Notes: generated from the sequence alone by a model not told the origin. A stretch of 64,000 nt of DNA from Anaerobiospirillum sp. NML120448 (GCF_023050945.1 NZ_JALKIM010000008.1:24817-88816); one strand, 5' to 3'. Counted from the stretch's first letter, positions 34,786 to 45,940 are shown. Numbers and translations are program-made.

Positions 34786-36135
34786 CTATTCAGTTTGAGC
34801 TCTAATACAATCAGCAATACGTACTGCCATATTATGAACCACAGAGCTATCCTCACCCTCAACCATGACACGGATAAGAGGCTCAGTACCGCTCTTACGT
34901 AATAAGACACGACCCTTGCCTTGTAAAATTTCTTCTACTGCCTTAACCTCAGCTTTAACCTTCTCATCATTTAAAGCATCAAAAGCGGTAGATAGACGAA
35001 TATTAATTAGCTCCTGAGGGAACATTACTAAATCTTGAGTAAGCTCCTCTAAGCTCTTGTTATGACGGATACAAGCCTTTAATACCTGTAGAGCAGAAAT
35101 AATACCATCACCTGTTGAGGTATAGTCTAGACAAATAATATGACCGCTGTTTTCGCCACCTAAGCGCCAATCACGCTTTAATAGCTCTTCCATTACATAA
35201 CGGTCACCAACGGCGCTACGAACAAAGTCTACACCTAGTCTTTGCAAAGCTAGCTCAAAGCCTAAATTAGACATTTGAGTACCTACCACACCTCCGCTCA
35301 TGCGATTGCGTAATTTACGGTCTAGGGCAATGATATAAAGTAAAGCATCACCGTCTAAAATACGGCCCTGCTTATCCACCATAATGACACGATCACCGTC
35401 ACCATCAAAAGCAATACCTAAATCTGCATTATTAGCTAATACTTTTTCAGCTAAGCTATCAACGTGAGTAGAACCAACACCATCATTAATATTGATGCCA
35501 TTAGGTGATACGCCCATACAAGTTACGTTAGCACCTAACTCTTTAAATACTAAAGGAGCTACATGATAAGTAGCACCATTAGCGCAGTCCAAAACGATAT
35601 TTAGACCATCTAAGCTCATATGAGTGTCAAAGGTAGACTTACAAAACTCTACATAGCGTCCTGGGGCATCGCTTTGGCGATAAGCACGGCCAAAAAAGGC
35701 AGGCTCAGCCATAGCAAGCTCATGCTCTAAAGCCTCCTCGATAGCAGCCTCTACCTCATCAGGTAGCTTAGTGCCTTCGCTGGAGAAAAACTTAATGCCA
35801 TTGTCATAAAAAGGATTATGCGATGCTGAAATTACTACGCCTAAATCAGCTCTAAAAGCTTTGGTTAAATAAGAAACAGCAGGAGTAGGCATAGGGCCTA
35901 ATAATACTGTAGACACACCAGAGGCACTAAAACCAGCCTCAAGTGCAGCCTCAAGCATATAGCCAGAAAGACGAGTATCCTTTCCAATAATTACTCGGCC
36001 TTGATCATTTTTAAGCAATACTTTGCCAGCAGCCATGCCCAATTTCATAACAAAATCTGGAGTAATAGGAAATTGACCAACACGACCACGTACACCATCT
36101 GTACCAAAGTATTTACGCTTAATTGAACTTTGCAT
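34786..36135 (-). CDS. glmM: Phosphoglucosamine mutase
   Basis: GlmM interconverts glucosamine-6-phosphate and glucosamine-1-phosphate for peptidoglycan and LPS precursors. The 449-residue protein shows [10 protein letters not shown] at the start, the phosphoserine loop in [16 protein letters not shown], the metal site DGDGDRV, the sugar loop GGENSGH and the phosphate-binding [12 protein letters not shown]. The ATG at 36135 has an AGAGGA ribosome site, and a longer reading is rejected. Synteny (folP position upstream, secG downstream) is as in E. coli. Confidence 0.97.
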   Translation of the reverse strand: MQSSIKRKYFGTDGVRGRVGQFPITPDFVMKLGMAAGKVLLKNDQGRVIIGKDTRLSGYMLEAALEAGFSASGVSTVLLGPMPTPAVSYLTKAFRADLGVVISASHNPFYDNGIKFFSSEGTKLPDEVEAAIEEALEHELAMAEPAFFGRAYRQSDAPGRYVEFCKSTFDTHMSLDGLNIVLDCANGATYHVAPLVFKELGANVTCMGVSPNGININDGVGSTHVDSLAEKVLANNADLGIAFDGDGDRVIMVDKQGRILDGDALLYIIALDRKLRNRMSGGVVGTQMSNLGFELALQRLGVDFVRSAVGDRYVMEELLKRDWRLGGENSGHIICLDYTSTGDGIISALQVLKACIRHNKSLEELTQDLVMFPQELINIRLSTAFDALNDEKVKAEVKAVEEILQGKGRVLLRKSGTEPLIRVMVEGEDSSVVHNMAVRIADCIRAQTE

Positions 36136-36659
36136 CACTAATCCTCTGCTTATTTCATGCTTGTACCAACAAACTTTCTTTTTCAAAAGCACTGCTTGTT
36201 ATCTCTTAGCTAAAAGCTAAGCAACACACACTATAAATTTTTATAGCCTAAAATTGTACACCATACAAAACGCAATTATCTAATAAAGTCTATTAGCTCC
36301 AATCCCAGCTCTAAGTTATCTACTGCTTCGATCTTGTTAAAGTATGCTCTAGCTCCCCAGAACACCTGTCCCTACCTTTAATACTAAGGTAGTCACTAAT
36401 ATAGTATGCAATAGCATTGGATACTCTAGGATATTAAGGATGCCAGATGTGAATGTTAAGAAAGTGCGCCTAAGTTGGCTATTTGCCTAGTTTTACTAGC
36501 TGCTTATTTTGGCCAGAGGCCTGCTTTGGCAAGTGGCTTATTTTTCTTAAGGTGGGGATGATGGGGATGATGGGGAGGTGCGGTGTGAATTTTGACCATA
36601 AAAAAGCCTACAAACTTAATTTTGTAGGCCTTTTTTAGTATTAATGACAATCAATTAGT
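36136..36659. other. Spacer between the folP-position gene and glmM
   Basis: It holds a terminator (36601-36636), a purine-rich patch with repeated GGGGATGAT units (about 36551-36580) and AT-rich promoter sequence for glmM. No gene is supported. Confidence 0.5.
36601..36636 (-). terminator. Terminator of the folP-position gene
   Basis: The stem is AAAAAGCCTACAAA (36601-36614) with TTTGTAGGCCTTTTT (36621-36635), with one bulged base. T-runs on both sides. Confidence 0.85.
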
Positions 36660-37538
36660 CTATTTGTTAGCATTTCCTTTACGCTTGCCCTGAGCTAAAT
36701 TTTTTAGCTTTGCACCTATGGCACGAGTTAGCTTAAATGGTCGTGCACTTTGATGAAGGGCATGCCAGCTATTAATGGCTACGGCAATGTCATAGACTTG
36801 CTTAGTACGAATAATACGTATGCCTTGTTGCTCGGCAAATAAAGCTACTGTCGTGACAATGGACATATTTTGTTCATTAGGATTACTTTCGCTCTCATTA
36901 GCTACTAAGCGAGGTAAAGAGCAGCTAAGTGGCAGACCAAAGCTTACAAAAGTCTTAAGGCGACCAAAGATTTTTAAACGATACTCAACTGAGGTATGAA
37001 CACCAATCATAGGCTCTAAAATGATCTTTTGACGGTCAATACCAGCATTCATGCAAGCATCTAAGCGCTCATAGAAAAACTCAGATACTGCAGCGCAAGG
37101 ATCGCTATCATCCTCTTCTTTAAATGAGCATTGTTGGTCATAAAGCATGCATACAGCTAAGCCTGTTGATGATATAGCCTCAATAGCTCCTGGAGCTCGT
37201 AAAGCATTAGGGTCAACAATAAATTGCGCACCGCATTGAGCTACTTTGGTCATGATCTCAGGATTAGAGGTATAAACGCCAACTATAAGCTCACAATCAT
37301 TTACAGCTTCAATAGCAGCGCACAACATATCTAATTGCCCATCAACAGAACAATCCCTTTGCTCGTACTTATTAACACTGAACTCTAAAAAAGTAGCACC
37401 AGACTCCTTGTAGTCTTCAGCAATATCATAAATATCATCTAATGACAGAGGAGCATCAGTATTAAGGTCGATATTTCCCATAATCATGGTGCTTGATAGC
37501 TCAATGGTAGAATCTTTTAGATGTAAACGCACGATCAT
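36660..37538 (-). CDS. Dihydropteroate synthase homologue with degenerate active site (FolP-like)
   Basis: This 292-residue protein occupies the folP position between ftsH and glmM and follows FolP along its length: IMGNIDLNTD for MGILNVTPD, GATFLEF for GATIIDV, YTSNPEI for DTSKPEV, PGAIEAISSTGLAVCML for PGALEAAAETGLPVCLM, IRTKQVYD for IRVHDVKE. However, the substrate-site residues are gone. The NVTPDSFSDGG loop is lost, GGESTRPG became FSVNKYEQ, the first-strand Asp (E. coli D96) is Y89, LDPGFGFGK became LEPMIGVHT, the GMSRKS lysine is absent, and of the final Arg-x-His only R244 remains (K246 replaces His). It is intact, with no stops or frameshifts, has its own terminator, and ends in a Lys-rich tail. 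Either it does another job or folate synthesis relies on another gene. Confidence 0.75.
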   Translation of the reverse strand: MIVRLHLKDSTIELSSTMIMGNIDLNTDAPLSLDDIYDIAEDYKESGATFLEFSVNKYEQRDCSVDGQLDMLCAAIEAVNDCELIVGVYTSNPEIMTKVAQCGAQFIVDPNALRAPGAIEAISSTGLAVCMLYDQQCSFKEEDDSDPCAAVSEFFYERLDACMNAGIDRQKIILEPMIGVHTSVEYRLKIFGRLKTFVSFGLPLSCSLPRLVANESESNPNEQNMSIVTTVALFAEQQGIRIIRTKQVYDIAVAINSWHALHQSARPFKLTRAIGAKLKNLAQGKRKGNANK

Positions 37539-37710
37539 CCCCCTGAAACCCTGACTATTAGCATTAGCTAGACTTAGTAATAATACTACTCTATCCTAGA
37601 ATATAAATACCTATTTAGGTGCAAAAAGCTCCTACAGTTGCGAGAGCGCTCAAATTTTACATATCTAAGCACTTTTAAAGTGCTTGCCATAATTTGCAGC
37701 TGCCCAAAAG

Positions 37711-37745
37711 AAAAAAGGCCTAGTATTTTCTACTAGGCCTTTTTT
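37711..37745 (-). terminator. Terminator of ftsH
   Basis: AAAAAAGGCCTAGTA (37711-37725) pairs perfectly with TACTAGGCCTTTTTT (37731-37745) over 5 bases. It isolates ftsH from the folP-position gene. Confidence 0.92.
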
Positions 37746-37763
37746 CATAAGAACAAAAGCTAA

Positions 37764-39944
37764 TTATTTCTTTTCATTCTTATCATCAACTTTGTTGCCA
37801 CTTGGAGTATTAAATGGCCAACCCTTATTCTGCTCACTGGCATTGTCCTGAGCAGGAGCATCCTTTGCTTGCTCGGAAGCTGGAGCCTGAGCCTGTTCAG
37901 GCTCTTGAGCCTTAGCGTCTGCGCCCTCAGCAGCAGGAGCTGCTGTCTCAGGAGCAGCTTGGGTCGCCTGGGCTGCTTTATCGGCAGAAGCCTTAGTCTC
38001 TTGCTCATTGGCAGAGCTATTTTGGCTCTGCTGTGGCTTGGCCTGCTCGGAGCTTGAGTTGCTATTGGAGCTGTCAGAACCATTAGAGCCTTGAGACTGG
38101 GACTGGCCATGGGAGCCTGATGAGCTATTACCCTCTGATGGTGCACGGCATGGGCGACGATTCATAAGATCATCGATTTGGGCAGCATCAATAGTTTCAT
38201 ACTTTAATAGTGCATCTTTCATGGCCTCAAGAATATCTCTATTCTCAGTGAGCATGGTCTTAGCACGATCGTAGCAGTAATTAATGATAGAGCTTACTTC
38301 CTCATCAATAATTAAAGTAGTCTTGTCTGAAACTGGCAGAGTAGCTACATGACCACCACCTAAGTATTGAGATTGATCTTGGTCTTGATCAAACTGCATT
38401 GGTGGTAGGCGCTTAGAGAAGCCCCAACGGGTTACCATGCGACGGGCAATATCAGTAGCACGCTCAATATCATTAGAGGCACCAGTGGTTACGGCATCCT
38501 CACCAAAAGCCAACTCCTCAGCAATACGGCCTGCAAATAAGGCACTAATACGAGAAAGTAAATATTGCTTTGATTGGCTGTAGCGATCTTGCTCTGGGAG
38601 GTAAGAAGTTACACCTAAAGCACGACCTCTTGGGATAATGGAAACCTTATAAACAGGGTCATGATCAGGCACTAACTTACCCACAATAGCGTGACCAGCT
38701 TCGTGATAAGCAGTATTAGCCTTTTCATGATCGTTCATAATTAAGCTACGACGCTCAGCACCCATTAATAACTTATCTTTAGCTTGCTCAAACTCAAGCA
38801 TACTTACAGTACGCTTGTTAGCACGAGCAGCTGATAAGGCAGCCTCATTAACTAAGTTAGCAAGCTCTGCACCAGAGAAACCAGGAGTACCACGAGCTAA
38901 TAGCGCAGCATTAACATCCTCAGCTAAAGGTACTTTCTTCATATGTACCTTTAAGATTTGCTCACGGCCACGAACATCAGGTAAACCTACAGTAACTTGA
39001 CGGTCAAAACGACCTGGACGTAATAAAGCTGGATCTAAAACATCAGGACGGTTAGTTGCAGCAATTACAATTACTGCCTCGAAGCCCTCAAAGCCATCCA
39101 TTTCAACCAATAACTGGTTTAAGGTCTGCTCACGCTCATCGTGACCACCACCCATGCCTACGCCTCTTTTACGGCCTACAGCATCGATTTCGTCAATAAA
39201 CACGATACATGGAGCGTTCTTCTTAGCCTGAGCGAACATATCACGTACACGTGATGCACCCACACCAACGAACATTTCCACAAAGTCAGAACCAGAGATG
39301 GAGAAGAATGGAACCTTAGCCTCACCAGCAATAGCACGAGCTAATAAGGTCTTACCAGTACCTGGAGGGCCTACCATTAAGACACCACGAGGAATACGAC
39401 CACCAAGCTTTTGATACTTAGATGGATCACGTAAGAAGTCTACTAACTCTACTACGTCCTCTTTTGCCTCATCACAGCCAGCCACATCAGCAAAGGTGGT
39501 CTTAACTTGGTTTTCGGATAAAAGCTTAGCTTTGCTCTTACCAAAAGATAAAGGATTACCCTTTGAACCACCTTGCATTTGACGCATGAAGAAAATCCAT
39601 ACGCCAATCAAGATAATCATTGGCATCCAAGAGACAAAAATGGAGGTTAATAAGCTTGGCTCCTCAGGACGGGTGCCAGAGGTGCGTACATTGTGATTTA
39701 ACAAGGTATCTAAAAGGGCGCTATCGTGGATTGGCATCACAGTAGTAAACTGCTCGCCATTGCGCTTGGAGCCGTTAATCACTGCACCATCAAAAATAAC
39801 CTCTTGAACTTGGTCATTTTGCACTGAAGCTACAAAGCTGGTGTAGTCAATGCTACGACCATTGTTATCAGAGCTATTAAATGACTCAAACAGCGACATT
39901 AAAATAATCGCTATTACTAGCCATAATATTAAGTTTTTTGCCAT
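37764..39944 (-). CDS. ftsH: ATP-dependent zinc metalloprotease FtsH
   Basis: FtsH is a hexameric membrane protease that degrades misfolded membrane proteins and regulators such as LpxC and sigma32 in relatives. The 726-residue protein starts [17 protein letters not shown] (first membrane helix); a second helix lies near residues 100-120. It has Walker A GPPGTGKT, Walker [10 protein letters not shown], the SRH arginines in RPGRFDRQV and the zinc site HEAGH. The last 110 residues are a low-complexity Ser/Gln/Ala/Glu-rich tail, longer than in E. coli. The ATG at 39944 has an AGGAAGGA ribosome site. Confidence 0.97.
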   Translation of the reverse strand: MAKNLILWLVIAIILMSLFESFNSSDNNGRSIDYTSFVASVQNDQVQEVIFDGAVINGSKRNGEQFTTVMPIHDSALLDTLLNHNVRTSGTRPEEPSLLTSIFVSWMPMIILIGVWIFFMRQMQGGSKGNPLSFGKSKAKLLSENQVKTTFADVAGCDEAKEDVVELVDFLRDPSKYQKLGGRIPRGVLMVGPPGTGKTLLARAIAGEAKVPFFSISGSDFVEMFVGVGASRVRDMFAQAKKNAPCIVFIDEIDAVGRKRGVGMGGGHDEREQTLNQLLVEMDGFEGFEAVIVIAATNRPDVLDPALLRPGRFDRQVTVGLPDVRGREQILKVHMKKVPLAEDVNAALLARGTPGFSGAELANLVNEAALSAARANKRTVSMLEFEQAKDKLLMGAERRSLIMNDHEKANTAYHEAGHAIVGKLVPDHDPVYKVSIIPRGRALGVTSYLPEQDRYSQSKQYLLSRISALFAGRIAEELAFGEDAVTTGASNDIERATDIARRMVTRWGFSKRLPPMQFDQDQDQSQYLGGGHVATLPVSDKTTLIIDEEVSSIINYCYDRAKTMLTENRDILEAMKDALLKYETIDAAQIDDLMNRRPCRAPSEGNSSSGSHGQSQSQGSNGSDSSNSNSSSEQAKPQQSQNSSANEQETKASADKAAQATQAAPETAAPAAEGADAKAQEPEQAQAPASEQAKDAPAQDNASEQNKGWPFNTPSGNKVDDKNEKK

Positions 39945-40119
39945 TCCTTCCTCATTTTGCGCTCTTATCAGGACATGCTTAAGTACAAGCATTACCTAAT
40001 AGATCACTCTTGTTAAAAAATTCTGAATAACCTTGAAATTATAGCTAAAAAAGCTTTGTATAAACTTAGCTAATTTTCTTGATTGCTCTATTTTAGTGAC
40101 AAAAGTTATTAAAAACTTT

Positions 40120-40788
40120 CTATAAGTCGTCACTAAACTCAGGTGCTACACCTGAAAGCTCATGACCCTTAAAGCCAGTAGCTACCATATAAACCTCTGA
40201 TGAACGATCACGAGAGGCCTCAGGCTTACGTACTCTTACGGTAGTGAAGTCCTTTTTAAGCTCTGCTAAAAATTCTTGAGAGCCAGAACCTGTAAAGACC
40301 TTTACTACAAAGCTACCGCCCTCTTTTAATACACGACGGGCCATATCCAAAGCAAGTTCGGTCAATAACATTGCTCGAGGTTGATCAATAGCCTTATTAC
40401 CAGACATGTTAGGGGCCATATCTGACATTACCACGTCAGCACCACCACCAATCATGTCGTAAAGCTTCATAAAGACCTCATTTTCTCTAAAGTCGCCTTG
40501 TAAAAAGTCAACATTACGAATAGGTCTCATAGGCAAAATGTCGCACGCTACAATACGACCAGTATCACCTACGCATTTAACAGCGTACTCAGACCAGCCA
40601 CCAGGAGCTGCACCTAAATCAACTACCACATGTCCAATCTTAATGAGGCGATCTTTTTTCTGCAGTTCTTCGAGCTTAAAGGTGGCACGTGAACGTAAGC
40701 CACGCTTATGAGCCTCTTTTACAAATGGATCATCAAAGTGCTCTTTAAGCCATCGAGTTGAACTGGCACTTCTTTTACGTACAGGCAT
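40120..40788 (-). CDS. rlmE: 23S rRNA (uridine-2552-2'-O)-methyltransferase
   Basis: RlmE (FtsJ) methylates the 2'-OH of U2552 of 23S rRNA late in 50S assembly. The 222-residue protein has the SAM motif [12 protein letters not shown] and the catalytic Lys-Asp-Lys-Glu tetrad visible in [26 protein letters not shown] and [15 protein letters not shown] ribosome site precedes the ATG. It is followed by ftsH 175 bases downstream, the usual heat-inducible pair, although I found no sigma32 promoter here. Confidence 0.96.
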   Translation of the reverse strand: MPVRKRSASSTRWLKEHFDDPFVKEAHKRGLRSRATFKLEELQKKDRLIKIGHVVVDLGAAPGGWSEYAVKCVGDTGRIVACDILPMRPIRNVDFLQGDFRENEVFMKLYDMIGGGADVVMSDMAPNMSGNKAIDQPRAMLLTELALDMARRVLKEGGSFVVKVFTGSGSQEFLAELKKDFTTVRVRKPEASRDRSSEVYMVATGFKGHELSGVAPEFSDDL

Positions 40789-40973
40789 GTCTACCTTCCA
40801 AAAATTAGCTTCCCAGCTGAAATTACCTAGATAGTATAATAAAAGCTTTCATTATACATGCGCATTTATACTTTTGCACAAGTAAAGAAAAGATCGCTTA
40901 AATTGGAAAAAATTTTCTCATACCTGATTAATCAAGCACAGAAACCCAATGCAGAATCTAATGAATTTTTTTA

Positions 40974-41000
40974 GATAATTTAGCTTGGTTTTGCTACAAT
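40974..41000 (+). promoter_or_regulatory. Possible promoter of yhbY
   Basis: An extended -10 (TGCTACAAT, box TACAAT at 40995-41000) lies 46 bases before the yhbY start. The -35 region is poor, which is acceptable for an extended -10 promoter. Confidence 0.4.
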
Positions 41001-41045
41001 ATGCGACAATTTAGGGTTAACCCTGATTATTTTTAGGAATTTTTT

Positions 41046-41336
41046 ATGGCTTTAAATGCAAAGCAGCGTCAGTTTTTAAAGGCTGAGGCTCATTCCTTAA
41101 ATCCAGTTGTGTTGCTCGGTAACGAAGGTCTTTCCCAGAACGTTATTAAAGAGATTGATAGCTCTATTGAGCACCACGAACTCATTAAGGTTAAATTGAA
41201 TGCTGGCGAGGGTCGTAAAGAACAGGCTCAACAGGCTGCCGATGCAGTTGGTGCTCAGCTTGTTAACGTAGTAGGTCGTATTGCTATCTTATTTAGACAA
41301 CGTAAGCAAGATAGCCGCTACATCTTACCTCGCTAA
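41046..41336 (+). CDS. yhbY: Ribosome assembly RNA-binding protein YhbY
   Basis: A 96-residue CRM-domain protein that associates with pre-50S particles. The family pattern is visible as LKAEAHSLNPVVLLGNEGLSQNVIKEID (with the RNA-binding loop GNEG) and HELIKVKLN, ending VGRIAILFRQ. The ribosome site is TAGGAA. It is divergent from rlmE and convergent with greA, the neighbours it has in E. coli. Confidence 0.93.
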   Translation: MALNAKQRQFLKAEAHSLNPVVLLGNEGLSQNVIKEIDSSIEHHELIKVKLNAGEGRKEQAQQAADAVGAQLVNVVGRIAILFRQRKQDSRYILPR

Positions 41337-41344
41337 ATTAAAAG

Positions 41345-41386
41345 AAAAAAAGCTTAGTCACTACCGTAGTGTCTAAGCTTTTTTTG
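41345..41386. terminator. Terminator between yhbY and greA
   Basis: A long hairpin, AAAAAAAGCTTAG with CTAAGCTTTTTTT enclosing CACTA/TAGTG, has A and T tracts on either side. It lies between convergent genes. Confidence 0.88.
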
Positions 41387-41398
41387 TATTAAAAATTC

Positions 41399-41884
41399 CT
41401 AGGCAATGTACTGAACTTCAGTAATCTCATAGGTTACTGTGCCCTTAGGAATCTTAATAGCAACTTCGTCGCCTTCAAACTTGCCTAATAAGCCCTTAGC
41501 AATTGGGGTCTTATAAGACATTAAGTTATTCTCAATATCAGCCTCGTCCTCACCTACAATCTTATAAGTGATTTCATCATCGCTGTCTACGTCCAATAAG
41601 GTTACTGTGCAGCCAAATACTACCTTTAATGGATCGCTCTTAGCTAGCTTAGTAACATCAATAATATTAGCTGAGGCAAGCTTGCCTTCAATATCCTTAA
41701 TACGGGCCTCGCATAAGCCTTGCTCTTCTTTTGCTGCGTCATACTCAGCATTTTCACTCAAATCACCGTGACTACGAGCCTCAGCAATAGCAGCGGTAAT
41801 ACGTGGGCGCTCTTGAGTCTTAAGACGCTCTAATTCATCGCGTAAAAGCTGCTCACCACGTGCAGTCATAGGGGTCTGTTCCAT
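41399..41884 (-). CDS. greA: Transcription elongation factor GreA
   Basis: GreA stimulates transcript cleavage by backtracked RNA polymerase. The 161-residue protein has the N-terminal coiled coil with the tip acidic residues in [18 protein letters not shown], and the C-terminal FKBP-like domain with IVGEDEAD and [14 protein letters not shown] sequence ([10 protein letters not shown]). A TGAGGT ribosome site precedes the ATG. It lies downstream of dnaJ on the same strand, separated by a terminator. Confidence 0.97.
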   Translation of the reverse strand: MEQTPMTARGEQLLRDELERLKTQERPRITAAIAEARSHGDLSENAEYDAAKEEQGLCEARIKDIEGKLASANIIDVTKLAKSDPLKVVFGCTVTLLDVDSDDEITYKIVGEDEADIENNLMSYKTPIAKGLLGKFEGDEVAIKIPKGTVTYEITEVQYIA

Positions 41885-42092
41885 GATAACCTCAAATATA
41901 GTTTAACCGTTGGCCCTTTAGACATTAACTACTTGCACTTTAAGTAGCGCTCCATACAGCATTGATATTAAGGGCGTAAAGATGCGGTTTAATAAAAAAC
42001 AAAACGCCTAATGCTATCAGTAGCACCAAGCGTCATAAAAACTTAATACAAGCAAAATTATAGCATGTATTAATCTAGCTAAAATATTTAAG

Positions 42093-42132
42093 AAAAAAGC
42101 TCTACTAATACCACAATATACTAGCAGAGCTT
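42093..42132 (-). terminator. Terminator of dnaJ
   Basis: AGCTCTACTAATA pairs with TATACTAGCAGAGCT with minor mismatches, and the minus strand continues with a T-run. Confidence 0.7.
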
Positions 42133-42162
42133 AATGAATTTTTTTGACTCTTCTCAAAGAGA

Positions 42163-43344
42163 CTATTTGCCTATCTCTTTAAAGAATTTTTTAACCTTAT
42201 CAGCAAAAGAGTCATTTAAAGGTTTTTGACTAGCACTAGAGCTACTGTTAACTACCTTGCTGTCTTGTTTATCATCATTTTCAAAAGACTGCTCTAACTT
42301 ATGTAATAAGTCCTTTTGGTAGTCATTTAAGTTAACTGGAGTTTCAACTACTACAGTGCAGTATAAATTACCACGTGGACGGTTAGTATAAGTAGCCTTA
42401 ATACCCTTTCCAGCTAAGCGATAAGTGGTTCCAGTTTGAGTGCCTGGCTCTACAGTGATCGCTAGCTTGCCATCTAAAGTAGGTACAGTAACCTTACCAC
42501 CTAAAGCAGCAGTGGTGAAAGTAATTGGTACTTCGCAATACAAGTTATCGCCATCACGCTTAAAGAGGTCGTGCTCTTTAACTTGAATTACTGCAATAAC
42601 ATCTCCGTTTGGACCACCATGTAATCCAGACTCACCAGCACCATCAACAATTACAGACTGACCAGTATCTAAACCACCAGGGATTTCAATCTTAACGTTT
42701 TTAGGCTGGCTAATACGGCCTTGACCGTTACAACGCTTGCAAGGGTCAGTAACTACATAGCCCTCACCATGACAGTGCTCACAGGTCTTTTGTACGCTAA
42801 AGAAGCCATTAGTGCTAATAGTAACACCCTGTCCATGACATACAGGACATGGTTTGCGGCTCTTTGGATCCTTAGTACCCTCGCCATGACAATCAGGGCA
42901 AGTAGTTAGAGCATTAATCTTAACTTCCTTAGTTAAGCCTTTTACAGCTTCCTCTAAGGTAAGGGTCACTACAATACGAAGATCACGGCCTCTAGTTCTT
43001 ACAGGGCCAGTTGGACGACGCTGGCGGCGGCCACCACCCATGGCAGATCCGAAAATACTTTCGAAAATATCGCCAAAATCACCTGCGTTACCAAAGTCGA
43101 AGCCTTGTGGACCATTGTTATTTACTGCATCAAAACCACCTGCATCATAAGCAGAACGCTTTTGAGGGTCACTAAGTACCTGATAAGCCTCGTTAATTTC
43201 TCTGAATTTATCACCAGCATCAGGATCTTTATTACGATCTGGGTGATACTTCATAGCTAAACGTTTGAAAGCACGCTTGATTTCATCATCAGTAGCGCCT
43301 TTTTGTACGCCTAGCACCTCATAATAATCACGCTTTGTTGCCAT
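42163..43344 (-). CDS. dnaJ: Chaperone protein DnaJ
   Basis: DnaJ delivers unfolded substrates to DnaK and stimulates its ATPase. The 393-residue protein has the J domain with KYHPDRN (HPD motif), a Gly/Phe-rich linker ([14 protein letters not shown]), four zinc-finger CxxCxGxG repeats ([32 protein letters not shown]) and the C-terminal substrate domains. It is somewhat longer than usual owing to a Ser-rich insertion before the last 15 residues. It lies 297 bases after dnaK. Confidence 0.97.
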   Translation of the reverse strand: MATKRDYYEVLGVQKGATDDEIKRAFKRLAMKYHPDRNKDPDAGDKFREINEAYQVLSDPQKRSAYDAGGFDAVNNNGPQGFDFGNAGDFGDIFESIFGSAMGGGRRQRRPTGPVRTRGRDLRIVVTLTLEEAVKGLTKEVKINALTTCPDCHGEGTKDPKSRKPCPVCHGQGVTISTNGFFSVQKTCEHCHGEGYVVTDPCKRCNGQGRISQPKNVKIEIPGGLDTGQSVIVDGAGESGLHGGPNGDVIAVIQVKEHDLFKRDGDNLYCEVPITFTTAALGGKVTVPTLDGKLAITVEPGTQTGTTYRLAGKGIKATYTNRPRGNLYCTVVVETPVNLNDYQKDLLHKLEQSFENDDKQDSKVVNSSSSASQKPLNDSFADKVKKFFKEIGK

Positions 43345-43578
43345 GCTTATCTCGATACCTTAAGGGTAAATAACTAGTATTTACCAAAAAACTAATAGTG
43401 CATTATTAGGCTTTAGCACTCTATATAAGAGTGAGCTATATTGAGCACTAAAGACTAAAAAGCGGAAGGCGACTCTTAAGCACAATCTCAAGTAATAATG
43501 CTTGAGCTCTTAAAAAAGCCCCCAACCGCCTTAGCAAATTAGACTTAAATAGTCTTAACTTCTTGACGCTATCCTATA

Positions 43579-43614
43579 AGATAGCCCCGCTAAGTAACTT
43601 AACGGGACTATCTT
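43579..43614 (-). terminator. Hairpin between dnaK and dnaJ
   Basis: AGATAGCCCCGCTAAGT pairs with ACTTAACGGGACTATCT through 17 positions, two as G-U when read on the minus strand. No T-run follows, so it may attenuate or stabilise the transcript, giving DnaK in excess of DnaJ. Confidence 0.55.
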
Positions 43615-43641
43615 AATTAGGCTATGAAGATAAATTAAAGA

Positions 43642-45570
43642 TTATTTGTTGTCTTTAACTTCTTCGAACTCAGCATCAACAACATTGTCATCCTTAGCAG
43701 CGCCAGATGAAGCCTGACCTTGGTCAGCTTGCTGGTAAGCATTAGCACCTGGGTTGCCTTGAGCTTGCTGCTGCTTAGCTAAGATTGCCTGTAAGGACTC
43801 TAAAACCTTCTTCTCGGCATTCTCAATGTCATCCTTATTGTCGCCACGAACAGCTAACTCTAAGGCATTGATAGCACGCTCAACCTCAGCCTTGTCCTCG
43901 TTGCCAACATTCTTCTCATTTAACTCCTTACGAGCCATGTGAATGGTGTTGTCAGCACGGTTACGAGCACTTGCAAGCTCTTCAAACTTCTTATCCTCAG
44001 CAGAGTGCTGCTCAGCCTCACGAACCATACGATCGATATCTTCCTCAGAAAGACCAGAGGAGGACTGAATGGTAATCTTCTGCTCTTTGTTGGTCTTCTT
44101 ATCCTTAGCAGATACGTGGATTAAGCCGTCAGCATCAATATCGAAGCTTACCTCAATTTGTGGCATGCCACGTGGAGCTGGATCAATACCCTCTAAGTTG
44201 AACTGACCTAAGGACTTGTTGTCAGAGGCACGCTTACGCTCACCTTGGAGAACGTGAATAGTAACAGCTGGCTGGTTGTCCTCAGCAGTTGAGAATACCT
44301 GAGACTTCTTAGCTGGAATGGTGGTGTTCTTAGGAATTAAGGTAGTCATAACACCGCCTAAGGTCTCAATACCTAAGGATAATGGAGTTACGTCAAGTAA
44401 GAGCACGTCATTCTTGGCACCAGATAATACGCCGCCCTGAATAGCAGCACCCATAGCAACAGCCTCATCTGGGTTTACGTCCTTACGAGGCTCCTTGCCA
44501 AAGAAGTCAGCTACTAACTTCTGAACCATTGGCATACGGGTCTGGCCACCAACTAAGATAACATCGTTAATCTCAGATACGGATAAGTTAGCATCATTTA
44601 AAGCAGTCTTAACTGGCTCTAAGGTCTTCTGTACTAAATCCTCAACTAAGGCCTCTAACTTAGCACGAGTAATCTTAAGATTCATGTGCTTAGGACCAGT
44701 AGCATCAGCAGTGATGTAAGGTAAGTTTACATCGGTCTGTGAAGAGGAAGAAAGCTCAATCTTAGCCTTTTCAGCAGCTTCCTTTAAACGTTGTAAAGCT
44801 AATTGATCCTTACGTAAATCAATGTTCTGCTGGTTCTTGAACTCTTCAACTAAGTAGTTAATGATACGGTTATCGAAGTCCTCACCACCTAAGTGGGTAT
44901 CACCATTAGTAGCTAATACTTCAAAGGTCTTCTCGCCGTCGATCTCATCGATATCAATAATGGAGATATCAAAGGTACCACCACCTAAGTCGTAAACAGC
45001 AATCTTCTGCTCACCCTTAGCCTTGTCCTCACCGTAAGCAATAGCAGCTGCGGTAGGCTCGTTAATGATACGCTTTACCTCTAAGCCAGCGATACGGCCA
45101 GCATCCTTAGTAGCCTGTCTTTGAGAATCATTGAAGTAAGCAGGGCAGGTAATAACAGCCTCAGTAACTTCCTCACCTAAGATGTCCTCAGCAGTCTTCT
45201 TCATCTTCTTTAAGACTTCAGCAGAAATCTGTGGAGGAGCTAACTTCTGGCCATTAACATCAACCCAAGCATCGCCGTTATCAGCCTTAACAATCTTGAA
45301 AGGCATAATGCTAATATCACGTTGAACTTCAACGTCATCGTAACGACGACCAATTAAACGCTTGATGGCAAATAAGGTCTTCTCTGGGTTGGTAACAGCC
45401 TGACGCTTAGCAGCATCGCCTACTAAAATCTCACCGTCATCAGCGTAAGCTACGATAGATGGAGTAGTACGACGACCTTCAGAGTTCTCTAATACACGAA
45501 CCTTGTCACCATCTAAAACACTAACGCAAGAGTTAGTAGTACCTAAGTCAATACCAATAATTTTTCCCAT
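43642..45570 (-). CDS. dnaK: Chaperone protein DnaK (Hsp70)
   Basis: The 642-residue Hsp70 uses an ATPase domain ([38 protein letters not shown]) and a substrate-binding domain ([18 protein letters not shown]), linked to a helical lid and ending in the EEVKDNK tail seen in bacterial DnaK. A GGAG ribosome site precedes the ATG. A sigma32-type promoter lies about 235 bases upstream, so the mRNA has a long leader. It lies between grpE and dnaJ on the same strand. Confidence 0.98.
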   Translation of the reverse strand: MGKIIGIDLGTTNSCVSVLDGDKVRVLENSEGRRTTPSIVAYADDGEILVGDAAKRQAVTNPEKTLFAIKRLIGRRYDDVEVQRDISIMPFKIVKADNGDAWVDVNGQKLAPPQISAEVLKKMKKTAEDILGEEVTEAVITCPAYFNDSQRQATKDAGRIAGLEVKRIINEPTAAAIAYGEDKAKGEQKIAVYDLGGGTFDISIIDIDEIDGEKTFEVLATNGDTHLGGEDFDNRIINYLVEEFKNQQNIDLRKDQLALQRLKEAAEKAKIELSSSSQTDVNLPYITADATGPKHMNLKITRAKLEALVEDLVQKTLEPVKTALNDANLSVSEINDVILVGGQTRMPMVQKLVADFFGKEPRKDVNPDEAVAMGAAIQGGVLSGAKNDVLLLDVTPLSLGIETLGGVMTTLIPKNTTIPAKKSQVFSTAEDNQPAVTIHVLQGERKRASDNKSLGQFNLEGIDPAPRGMPQIEVSFDIDADGLIHVSAKDKKTNKEQKITIQSSSGLSEEDIDRMVREAEQHSAEDKKFEELASARNRADNTIHMARKELNEKNVGNEDKAEVERAINALELAVRGDNKDDIENAEKKVLESLQAILAKQQQAQGNPGANAYQQADQGQASSGAAKDDNVVDAEFEEVKDNK

Positions 45571-45939
45571 GATAAATTCTCCGCTATCAAACCTGTATTA
45601 AGAACCAACAGCCATTAGTTAAGTCTTACACTTTTCTGCTTTGCTAATCGCTCAAGCACTGTTGACTGTTGTAATTTCATCTCACATCAGAACAGTCACA
45701 TTCTAGTTAGAGCCTTTGGTGCGCAAGCTGTAAGTCTTGGCATCTTGCTTTAGGCTCACAGTGCATTGGTTCTAAAAAAATTCTTTTCTCTAACTGTTTA
45801 ATCAATTGGGGGTCATGACTTTCGTTTTCAAGTACAGATCACAAAAAAATTTAAAAAATTAAGCTCTCAACCCCATAGATCACTATTCTTAAGCCATTTA
45901 TACAGCAAAATTTTTTTCAATTTTTTTTAACTTTTCATT
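45571..45939. other. dnaK leader and promoter region
   Basis: From the sigma32-type promoter at 45805-45832 to the start codon there are about 230 bases of apparent untranslated leader. To its right is the AT-rich end of the grpE unit. No gene is supported. Confidence 0.55.
45805..45832 (-). promoter_or_regulatory. Heat-shock (sigma32) promoter of dnaK
   Basis: On the minus strand CTTGAAA (45826-45832) is followed after 13 bases by CCCCCAAT (45805-45812), very close to the E. coli sigma32 consensus CTTGAAA-N11-16-CCCCATNT. Confidence 0.8.
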
Positions 45940-45940
45940 A

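Noticed and set aside
37760..38146. Alternate frame over the ftsH tail
   Set aside because: It is a shadow of the low-complexity Ser/Gln/Ala tail of FtsH.
40852..40879. Sigma70 promoter for rlmE with TATAAT at 40851-40856
   Set aside because: The -10 box is good, but the matching -35 (GTGCAA) is poor, so I did not list it as a feature.
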